From: GCA-2731375 sp964631725
GTDB lineage: Bacteria > Pseudomonadota > Alphaproteobacteria > GCA-2731375
Assembly: GCA_964631725.1 (NCBI GenBank)
Contig: CAZVYX010000002.1
Location: 1-64,000, forward strand
Length of the DNA: 64,000 nucleotides
Direction: 5' to 3'
Below the pieces are notes generated by a model that was not told the DNA's origin, searched no databases, and was given only the letters and a program-made list of their open reading frames with translations. A program made the position numbers and the translations under genes. Shown here one piece after another: positions 9,112-16,273 of this stretch. The stretch's first letter is position 1; every line of letters starts with the position of its first letter.

Positions 9112-9876
9112 GTGGACTACGCGTATGTGAACGACGCCAAGGATCAGCCGGGCTTGCGCCTGGCGCTGACCATGGGTGTGCCGGGGCCGTGGAGCCAGGC
9201 CGCAAAGTATCTCTTCGAATACAAGAATTATCCCTTCATTGCCGTCGGGCAAAAAGGCGCCCAGGCGAACCCGGAATTGTTCGCCTGGACCGGCCATCGC
9301 AATGCGCCCGTGGCGGTCTATGAAGACGAAATGCCACGCGTCGGCTGGTACGAAATCGTCATGCTGGCCGAACGCCTCGCACCCGAACCCAGGCTGGTGC
9401 CCACCGCTTCATCCCCGCGGGCGGAAATGTTCGGGCTGATCACCGAGATGGCGTCGGAAGGCGGGCTGGCCTGGCAGCGGCGTCTGGCGATGATCGATGT
9501 CATGCGGGCGGCGATCGCCGATCCGGCGGCGCGGCAACTGCCCGATACGTTGGCCGACCGTTATGGCTACGACAGCACGGCGGCGGCAAATGCGAACGCG
9601 GTCTGTGCCGACATTCTGGCCATGCTGGCCGGCAAACTGGAGGCGCAAGCGGCCCAGGGAAGCGACTATTTCGTCGGTGATGAATTCACCGCCGCCGATC
9701 TGTACTGGGCCTGTTTTTCCCAATTGGTGGCGCCCATGGCGGCGGATCTAAACCCCATGCCGGAACGCCTGCGCGGGCCCTACACGGCGCCGGCGGCATT
9801 GACAATCGCGCCGATCCTGCTGCGGCACCGGGAAGCCATGTATCAGCGGCATCTAAGCCTGCCGCTGGATTTCTAG
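9112..9876 (+). CDS. Glutathione S-transferase-like protein
   Basis: The 254-aa protein carries a weak thioredoxin-like N-terminal half (residues 1-85: VGQKGAQANPEL, then NAPVAVYEDE) and a helical C-terminal domain with the GST hallmark YFVGDEFTAADLYWACF at about 185-201. The glutathione-binding residues cannot be assigned with confidence, so the enzymatic role is open. The GTG start at 9112 is supported by GGAGCAGGAG five bases upstream. Its TAG stop overlaps the stop codon of the converging fadD gene. Confidence 0.75.
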   Translation: MDYAYVNDAKDQPGLRLALTMGVPGPWSQAAKYLFEYKNYPFIAVGQKGAQANPELFAWTGHRNAPVAVYEDEMPRVGWYEIVMLAERLAPEPRLVPTASSPRAEMFGLITEMASEGGLAWQRRLAMIDVMRAAIADPAARQLPDTLADRYGYDSTAAANANAVCADILAMLAGKLEAQAAQGSDYFVGDEFTAADLYWACFSQLVAPMAADLNPMPERLRGPYTAPAALTIAPILLRHREAMYQRHLSLPLDF

Positions 9877-11504
9877 TCCCGCAACTCCCGCCGCAGGATC
9901 TTGCCCACCGGCGATTTCGGCAGTTCGTCAATGAAGGCAATCTGTTTCGGAACCTTGTAAGCCGTCAGATTGTCCCGGCAGTACGCGATGACGTCCTCGG
10001 CGCTGACCTCGGCGTTGGGCGTTTTGACCACGAACATCTTCACCGCTTCGTCGGTTTGCGCATCGGGCACGCCGATACAGGCCGCTTCCATCACGCCGTC
10101 CATGTTGGCGATCACGCCTTCGATCTCGTTCGGATAGACGTTGAAGCCGGAGACCAGGATCATGTCCTTCTTGCGGTCGACAATCTTGAAGCTGCCTTCC
10201 TCGGTCAGAATGGCGACATCGCCGGTGCGGAAATAGCCGTCCGCCGTGGTGACCGCCGCCGTTTCCTCCGGCTTGCGCCAATATCCCGTCATCACCTGGG
10301 GACCCTTGACGCAAAGCTCGCCCGGCTCGCCCTGGGCCACTTCGTTGCCGTCATCGTCGCGCAGGGAGACATCCGTGGATGGCATTGGAACGCCGATGGT
10401 GGCGGAGAATTGATCCCGCCCGGCGATGTTGAAGGTGACCACGGGGGACGTCTCCGACAGGCCGTAGCCTTCCGTGATGTGATGGCCCGTGACCTCGTAC
10501 CATTTATTCGATATGGCCTCCTGAATGGCAGTGCCGCCACCCGCCGCCAGGCTGAGGGCGGAGAAATCCAGTTCGGCAAAACCCGGCGTATGCAGCAGGC
10601 CGTTGAACAGGGTGTTGACGCCGGTAATGATGGAGAATTTGGTCCTGCTCAATTCCTCGACGAAGCCCGGCATATCGCGCGGATTGGTGATCAGCACACA
10701 GCGCCCGCCCTTGGTGAAATAGGTCAGGCAATTCACCATCAGGGCGAAGATGTGATAGAGCGGGATGGCGGTGATCACCACTTCCTCGCCCTCGCGGATC
10801 CGATCCCCCTGGAAAACCGAAATCTGCATGATGTTGGCGACCAGATTGCGGTGGGTCAGCACCGCGCCCTTGGACAGGCCGGTGGTGCCGCCGGTGTATT
10901 GCAGAAACAGCAGATCGTCGCCGGAGATATCGACGGTCGTGAAATCCAGGCCTTCGCCCGCCGCCAGGGCATCGGTGAACTTCACCACGCCCGAGAGGCG
11001 TTCGTCGGCCGGCGGACTGGGCAGGGCGCCGTTACCGCAATCGCCCAGGTCGGCGACGATGACGTTCTTAACCTTGGTCTCGCCGATAATCTCCGCCAGC
11101 ACCGGGGTGGAGCCGGAAAAGATAACGATGGTATCGGTGTCGGCGTCGTTGAGCTGATGCTGCAGCTCGCGCGGGGTATATAGCGGGTTGACGTTAACCT
11201 GCACCAATCCGGCCCGCATGTTGGCGAACAAGGTCACGGGAAAGGCCATGATATTGGGCGACATGATGGCGACTCGGTCGCCTTTCTTCAGGCCCAGTTC
11301 CGATTGCAGATAGGCGGCCAGATTGCGTGAAAGCCGGTCAATGTCATTGAAGCTTAAATCGGCGCCGAAATTGCTGAACGCCGGTGCATCGCCATGTCTG
11401 GCGATGGCCTGCGCCGACATCTGCCAAACGGAGGCGTGGGAATCTGCGTCGATTTCGTGGGGAACGCCCGGTTCGTAGTGTTTGATCCAAGGTTTCTCTG
11501 TCAT
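9873..11504 (-). CDS. fadD: Long-chain fatty-acid-CoA ligase
   Basis: Activates fatty acids to acyl-CoA via an acyl-adenylate, feeding beta-oxidation. The 543-aa protein has the adenylate-forming superfamily motifs: the P-loop-like YTGGTTGLSKGAVLTH (about 208-223), the YGLSETSP motif, GYFRTGDVA, and the C-terminal KDMILVSGFNVYPNEIE hinge with catalytic lysine in PKSPVGKILRREL. Length and motifs agree with FadD. GGGGCAGCC lies before the ATG. Together with the many crotonase and acyl-CoA dehydrogenase genes it indicates active acyl-CoA catabolism. Confidence 0.93.
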   Translation of the reverse strand: MTEKPWIKHYEPGVPHEIDADSHASVWQMSAQAIARHGDAPAFSNFGADLSFNDIDRLSRNLAAYLQSELGLKKGDRVAIMSPNIMAFPVTLFANMRAGLVQVNVNPLYTPRELQHQLNDADTDTIVIFSGSTPVLAEIIGETKVKNVIVADLGDCGNGALPSPPADERLSGVVKFTDALAAGEGLDFTTVDISGDDLLFLQYTGGTTGLSKGAVLTHRNLVANIMQISVFQGDRIREGEEVVITAIPLYHIFALMVNCLTYFTKGGRCVLITNPRDMPGFVEELSRTKFSIITGVNTLFNGLLHTPGFAELDFSALSLAAGGGTAIQEAISNKWYEVTGHHITEGYGLSETSPVVTFNIAGRDQFSATIGVPMPSTDVSLRDDDGNEVAQGEPGELCVKGPQVMTGYWRKPEETAAVTTADGYFRTGDVAILTEEGSFKIVDRKKDMILVSGFNVYPNEIEGVIANMDGVMEAACIGVPDAQTDEAVKMFVVKTPNAEVSAEDVIAYCRDNLTAYKVPKQIAFIDELPKSPVGKILRRELRD

Positions 11505-11649
11505 GGCTGCCCCATTCTGTTTGCGCTAATTACCGCGACTGTCCTGCCAATGAAAAACGGCGGTAAATATAGCCAATCCGGCCACCAGGTACGACTCTAT
11601 TCGTCACGCAGACTGACGTCAGCAGGACCAAGGAACTGATAAAACCGCG

Positions 11650-11982
11650 CTAATCCAACAGGTTTCGGCTCTCGCCGGGCAGACGCACCGTCAGGCCGTC
11701 CAACTCGGCCGTCATGATGATCTGGCAGCATAGCCGGGAGGTGCGTTTCAGGCCGAAGACAAGGTCGAGCATATCTTCCTCCTCCTCCGCCGGCGCGGGC
11801 AGCTTGCGGTCCCAATCCGGATCGACGATGACATGACAGGTGGAGCACGCCATGTTGCCTTCACAGGCACCTTCCATGTCGATGCCGTTGCGCACCGCGA
11901 TGTCCATGACCGAGTCGCCGATGGGCGCTTCGACCGCTTGCTGCCGGGAGCCGTCGGGGCTGACGAAGATTATCTGGGGCAA
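11650..11982 (-). CDS. fdx: [2Fe-2S] ferredoxin, adrenodoxin/Isc type
   Basis: Small 110-aa electron carrier. Cluster ligands are visible as C-x5-C-x2-C (ACEGNMACSTCHV, residues 40-52) plus a cysteine pair near 85 (RLCCQI). The acidic insertion EEEEDMLDLV resembles Isc-type and adrenodoxin-type ferredoxins. Initiation appears to be a TTG at 11982, 18 bases after the cysteine desulfurase stop; the Shine-Dalgarno is weak and no ATG exists before the first conserved strand. Position behind a cysteine desulfurase suggests it supplies electrons for Fe-S cluster assembly. Confidence 0.9.
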   Translation of the reverse strand: MPQIIFVSPDGSRQQAVEAPIGDSVMDIAVRNGIDMEGACEGNMACSTCHVIVDPDWDRKLPAPAEEEEDMLDLVFGLKRTSRLCCQIIMTAELDGLTVRLPGESRNLLD

Positions 11983-12000
11983 GGATCGGCTCGGCTGGGA

Positions 12001-13137
12001 TCAGGCGGCATCGGTATGGGCGCTGTTGCGGCGGTAGACTTCCGACCAGGCGGTCAGAAAACGTTCAATCTCGGCCGATGTGCTGTCCCGGCCCAGGCTG
12101 ACGCGGATCGCGGTCATGGCCTCGTCCCGATCCATCCCCATGGCGTCGAGGACATGGCTGGCGGATACCTTGCCGGAGGAACAGGCCGAGCCCGCGCTGA
12201 CCGCGATACCGGTCAGGTCCAGGGCCATGACCTGGGTGTCGGAGCGGACGCCCGGCATGGTCACGCACGAAGTATTGGGCACGCGGTCGACATCGCCGCC
12301 AATCACCTGGCGGGCCGGCGCGATCTCGGCCAGGCGGTCTTCCATGCCGTCGCGCAGGATGGCCAGCTTGGCGAATTCGTCCAGTTCCGCGCCGGCCAGC
12401 CGCGCCGCCTCGCCAAACCCGGCGATGCCGGCGACATTTTCCGTGCCCGAGCGGCGGCCCATTTCCTGACCGCCGCCGACCATTTGCGCCATGACCGTCC
12501 GGTCCTCGCGCATGACCAGGGCGCCGACGCCTTGCGGACCGCCGAATTTATGCGCCGTGACCGAAATCAGGTCCGCGCCCAGTTCATTGATGTCGACGCT
12601 GATCTTGCCGACCCCCTGGATGGCATCGCAATGCAAGAGGGCATCATGGGCATGGGCGATTTCCGCGGCTTCGGCGACGGGCTGTATAACGCCGGTTTCG
12701 TTGTTGGCCAGCATCAGCGAGACCAGTGCCGGTCCGTCCGAGGCGGCCAGGGCGGCCTCCAGGTCGGTCAGGTCGATCCGGCCTTGCGGATCCACCGCGA
12801 CTACCGTCGCATCCCTGTCCAGCAGCAGCGCCGGGGCCAGAATGGCGCCGTGTTCGATGCCGGAAACGATCAGATGGCGTGGGCCGAAGCCGCGCAGGGC
12901 CAGGTTGTCCGCCTCTGTCCCGCCGCCGGTGAAAATGACGTTCTTCGCCGGCGCCCCGACCAAATCGGCGACCTGTTGCCGTGCCGTATCGACCCGGACG
13001 CGCGCCGTGCGTCCGGCCTGATGCACTGAAGATGCATTGCCCACCGTCGCCATGATGTCCGTGACCAGGGTTATGACTTCCTGGCGGATTGGCGCGGTGG
13101 CGTTGTAGTCCAGGTAGATCGGATCGGCTGCGGTCAT
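12001..13137 (-). CDS. Cysteine desulfurase, NifS/IscS family
   Basis: PLP enzyme that releases sulfur from cysteine to a catalytic cysteine persulfide for Fe-S cluster or thio-cofactor assembly. The 378-aa protein has YLDYNATAPI at the start, the ATVGNASSVHQAGR block, the PLP lysine in TAHKFGGPQG (about residue 197) and the active-site loop SAGSACSSGKVSASHVL (cysteine near 318). It is shorter than E. coli IscS and not followed by iscU, so whether it is the housekeeping IscS or a paralogue is open. It starts nine bases after cysE and is followed by a ferredoxin. Confidence 0.94.
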   Translation of the reverse strand: MTAADPIYLDYNATAPIRQEVITLVTDIMATVGNASSVHQAGRTARVRVDTARQQVADLVGAPAKNVIFTGGGTEADNLALRGFGPRHLIVSGIEHGAILAPALLLDRDATVVAVDPQGRIDLTDLEAALAASDGPALVSLMLANNETGVIQPVAEAAEIAHAHDALLHCDAIQGVGKISVDINELGADLISVTAHKFGGPQGVGALVMREDRTVMAQMVGGGQEMGRRSGTENVAGIAGFGEAARLAGAELDEFAKLAILRDGMEDRLAEIAPARQVIGGDVDRVPNTSCVTMPGVRSDTQVMALDLTGIAVSAGSACSSGKVSASHVLDAMGMDRDEAMTAIRVSLGRDSTSAEIERFLTAWSEVYRRNSAHTDAA

Positions 13138-13146
13138 AAAGGGCCC

Positions 13147-13920
13147 TTAGTTATTTCTGTCCGTGCAGCCGTCGCCTTCGGTGTCGCCGGGTTCGTCGTC
13201 TTCAGCCAAATCCCATTGCGCCTTGGTGGGATCGCCCAGCCGGCGCTCCAAATCCTCGACTTGCATCGACAGCCCTTGCACCTTGTCCAGCAAGGCATCG
13301 ATGACCCGTTGTACCGGATCGGGGATGTCGGCCTGGGTGCCGTAGGCGGTGAAGGCAGGGTGATCGACGTCCTGCTCGGGCGCGCGGCCGCGGGCGACCT
13401 TGGCGGGAATGCCGACGACCGTGGCGCCGGGGGGCACATCACGCAGGGCCACCGAATTGGCGCCAACGCGGGCGCCCTTGCCAACCGTGATCGGTCCCAG
13501 GATCTGAGCGCCCGAACCAACGATGACGTCGTCGCACAGGGTGGGATGGCGTTTGCGCTGACGTTGGGCGTCGGAATCCACCGACGGCGCAATGCCGCCC
13601 AGGGTGACATCATGATAAAGCGTAACATTGTCGCCGATTTCAGCCGTTTCGCCGATCACCACGCCCAATCCGTGGTCAATGAAAAAACCCTTGCCGATGG
13701 TGGCGCCGGGATGAATTTCGATACCGGTCAGCATCCGCCCGATGTGCGAGATAACCCGGCCCAAAAGGAAAAATTTCCGCTGCCAGAACCATTTCGCGAT
13801 GCGGTAATAGACCACCGCGTGAAATCCCGGATAAGCCAGTATCACTTCCAGTTTGGAGCGTGCCGCGGGATCGCGCGCCATGCAGGCGGCGATGTCTTCG
13901 CCAAACGTCTTGAACATCAT
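13147..13920 (-). CDS. cysE: Serine O-acetyltransferase
   Basis: Makes O-acetylserine for cysteine synthesis. The 257-aa protein (ATG at 13920; a second ATG three bases on is equally possible, both behind GCGGAG) has an N-terminal helical region (AYPGFHAVVYYRIAKW, about 30-45) and a left-handed beta-helix of hexapeptide repeats (IHPGATIGKGFFIDHG, VIGETAEIGDN, GGI, GAQILGPITVGKGARVGANSV). The acidic C-terminal tail beyond residue 190 is longer than in E. coli CysE. First gene of a cysE-desulfurase-ferredoxin operon, so cysteine production and its desulfuration are coupled. Confidence 0.93.
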   Translation of the reverse strand: MMFKTFGEDIAACMARDPAARSKLEVILAYPGFHAVVYYRIAKWFWQRKFFLLGRVISHIGRMLTGIEIHPGATIGKGFFIDHGLGVVIGETAEIGDNVTLYHDVTLGGIAPSVDSDAQRQRKRHPTLCDDVIVGSGAQILGPITVGKGARVGANSVALRDVPPGATVVGIPAKVARGRAPEQDVDHPAFTAYGTQADIPDPVQRVIDALLDKVQGLSMQVEDLERRLGDPTKAQWDLAEDDEPGDTEGDGCTDRNN

Positions 13921-14209
13921 GCATCTCCGCACTGTCTTGCGCTGGCGCCGGGATGTGGCGCAAAAAAAGTATCGTCAGCAAGTGGCGACGAACCAAGGCT
14001 AGAGTTTAACCTAGTTAGCTTGAGGTAAATGTTCAAGATGCGGCGGGAATTGGAAATATTTCGCCGATTCAAGGCAAATCCGCCGCAAAGGCTTGCGATA
14101 TTGCCCTCCGGTGCCTTATATGACGAATCTGGAAGCTGTCGATAGCTCCCCGCGCCCGGTGATATCATTGGCCAGGTTGCAGCATCGACCATATGGAGTG
14201 CCCAAAATC

Positions 14210-14860
14210 ATGCCCGAAGTCATTTTTAACGGTCCGGTCGGCCGGCTGGAAGGGCGCTATCACGAAAGCAAGACTATCAACGCCCCGATTGCCATTGTGC
14301 TGCACCCTCATCCCCGTTTCGGCGGCACCATGAACAACAAGATTGTTTACAACCTGTATCAGTCGTTCGTGGAGCGGGGATTTTCCGCCCTGCGCTTCAA
14401 TTTTCGCGGCGTCGGGCGCAGCCAGGGCACTTATGACAACGGCATTGGCGAGCTGTCCGATGCCGCCTCGGCCCTGGATTGGCTGCAAAGCATCAATGCC
14501 AATGCCCAGACATGCTGGATCGGCGGTTATTCGTTCGGCGCCTGGATCTCCATGCAATTGCTCATGCGCCGGCCGGAAATCGCCGGCTTTATCTCCATCG
14601 CGCCGCCGGCCAACAATTTCGATTTTACCTTTCTAGCACCCTGTCCCGCCTCCGGCCTGATCGTGCATGGCAGCCGGGATGATACGGTGCCCGAGGCCGA
14701 CGCCGCCGCCTTGGCGGAACGCTTGCAGGCCCAGCGCGGTATTGCCATTGATTACCGCAAGATCCCCGGCGCGACCCACTTTTTTCAGGGCAAGATGGAC
14801 CGGGTGAACAAGGAAGTCGGCAACTACCTGGATGCCAACCTGAAGGACGACGCCGCCTGA
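14210..14860 (+). CDS. Alpha/beta hydrolase (COG2945-like)
   Basis: A compact 216-aa alpha/beta hydrolase of unknown substrate. The nucleophile elbow GGYSFGAW places the serine at 108, the acid is in HGSRDDTVPE (about 157-158) and the histidine in GATHFF (190). The oxyanion region LHPHPRFGGTMNNK is characteristic of a widespread bacterial family related to esterases/peptidases. The start is set at MPEVIFNGPVG with TGGAGTG upstream; earlier in-frame codons are not conserved-looking. The roughly 290-base divergent gap to cysE probably holds both promoters. Confidence 0.85.
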   Translation: MPEVIFNGPVGRLEGRYHESKTINAPIAIVLHPHPRFGGTMNNKIVYNLYQSFVERGFSALRFNFRGVGRSQGTYDNGIGELSDAASALDWLQSINANAQTCWIGGYSFGAWISMQLLMRRPEIAGFISIAPPANNFDFTFLAPCPASGLIVHGSRDDTVPEADAAALAERLQAQRGIAIDYRKIPGATHFFQGKMDRVNKEVGNYLDANLKDDAA

Positions 14861-14875
14861 TAACGGCCCCCAGCC

Positions 14876-15058
14876 ATGAAGGTTCTGCTGTTATTGCTGA
14901 TCATCGTGGGCGGCCTGGTCTGGTGGCTGGGCGCCCGCCGTATCGCGATGCTGCTGGGCGTGCCGAAAAGCTGGACCACCAGGCGGGGCCAGATCATCTT
15001 CACCGTGATCATCGTCGGTGCCGCCCTGGCCGTTACCTCCCTGCCGTATTTGCAATAG
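14876..15058 (+). CDS. Small two-helix membrane protein, unknown
   Basis: A 60-aa protein with two hydrophobic segments (residues 3-20 and 39-56) separated by a basic loop (ARRIAMLLGVPKSWTTRRGQ). It starts 15 bases after the hydrolase stop and is read in the same direction, so it is probably cotranscribed. No family recognised. Codon use fits the GC-rich neighbours. Confidence 0.6.
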   Translation: MKVLLLLLIIVGGLVWWLGARRIAMLLGVPKSWTTRRGQIIFTVIIVGAALAVTSLPYLQ

Positions 15059-15117
15059 CGGCAACGGTGGATTTCGCTATGTTGGTCTGATCCAACGGCG
15101 CTATTCAAAAGGATGAC

Positions 15118-16140
15118 ATGATGCCCGATACGGTTCGCCTGAGCCTGGATGAAATTCATGATCTATCGATGGAGGTATTTGCCACCAACGGCATGTCGCC
15201 CGCCAATGCCCGGATCATCGCCGATGTGGTGACAGCGGCGGAGGCTGACGGCACCCATTCACATGGCTTGTTCCGGGTGCCCGGATATGTCAGTTGCGTG
15301 ACGAATGGCCGGGTCGACGGGAAAGCCGTTCCGGTGGTCTCGGATGCGGCTCCTGGCCTTGTCAGTGTCGATTCCATGAATGGATTTTCCCCGCCGGCGG
15401 TGGTTGCCGGCCGGCCCCTGGCGATCGAAAAAGCAAAATCCCAAGGCATTGCGGCGATGGGATTTCGCAACAACGGCAATCTGAACGCTCTTTGGTGGGA
15501 CGTGGAGTCGTTTGGTGAAGCCGGGCTGATCGCCATTGCAATGTCCACCTCGCGGTCCTATGTGGCGCCCTGGGGGGGAGATACCGCCCTGTTCGGCACC
15601 GATCCCTTTGCCTTTGCCTGCCCGCGTGAGAACAAGCCGCCCTTGGTCTTCGATTTTGCCACCTCCGCTTCCGCGCGCGGCGAGATCCAGGTTGCCGCCC
15701 GCGAAGGGCATGCCATTCCCGAAGGTTGGGCCTTGGATAAGGACGGCAACGCCACGACCGATCCCGCGGCCGCCCTTGAAGGCGTGCAGCTACCCTTTGG
15801 CGGGCACAAGGGAAATGCCATCATTATCATGGTGGAATTGCTGGCATCTGGCCTGACGGGCGGCAATTTCTGTTTCGAGGCGGAAGACCAGGCCGTCGCA
15901 TTCGGTGCTGTCGACGCCGGTCCGGCCCATGCCGGCGAGATCATTATCCTGATCGATCCGGCGGGCTATCATGGCGCCTTCCTCAGCCGGATAGAGGGGT
16001 TGTTCGACCGTATTCTGGCACAGGACGGTACGCGTCTTCCCGGCGACCGCCGCTATGCCAATCGCGCCGTCACCATCGAACAGGGTGTCGAATGTCCAAA
16101 AGCCCTGTACGAGCAGATATTGGCGTTCAAGACGACATAG
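15118..16140 (+). CDS. Ldh-family NAD(P)-dependent oxidoreductase (malate/lactate dehydrogenase type 2 fold)
   Basis: Member of the YlbC/DpkA-like family that reduces 2-oxo acids, ureidoglycolate or cyclic imines. The 340-aa protein retains the AEADGTHSHGLFRVPGY motif (H47/H49) and the PFGGHKGNAI block near 215-225. However, the segment that in related reductases contains a His-Phe before ALWPDVE reads RNNGNLNALWWDVE (118-130), with asparagine where a conserved histidine is expected. Two adjacent ATGs (15118, 15121) share an AAAGGA site. Position before a DMGDH-like gene suggests amino or imino acid catabolism. Exact substrate unknown. Confidence 0.85.
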   Translation: MMPDTVRLSLDEIHDLSMEVFATNGMSPANARIIADVVTAAEADGTHSHGLFRVPGYVSCVTNGRVDGKAVPVVSDAAPGLVSVDSMNGFSPPAVVAGRPLAIEKAKSQGIAAMGFRNNGNLNALWWDVESFGEAGLIAIAMSTSRSYVAPWGGDTALFGTDPFAFACPRENKPPLVFDFATSASARGEIQVAAREGHAIPEGWALDKDGNATTDPAAALEGVQLPFGGHKGNAIIIMVELLASGLTGGNFCFEAEDQAVAFGAVDAGPAHAGEIIILIDPAGYHGAFLSRIEGLFDRILAQDGTRLPGDRRYANRAVTIEQGVECPKALYEQILAFKTT

Positions 16141-16273
16141 GGCGCCGGGCAATCCGTTATCGCCGCCCCGTGCCTGCTGCCCAAATTTGCTCTCGTTTCC
16201 TTGACGTCCCTGTGGCCCGGGCAAGGGCAATTCGGTAGGGTGGCGGGCAACGAACTATTGTAGGGAGCGTGTC

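Noticed and set aside
10056..11183. Long forward open frame opposite fadD
   Set aside because: It is the complement of a clear FadD coding sequence; composition is histidine/arginine/glutamine-rich shadow and no family matches.
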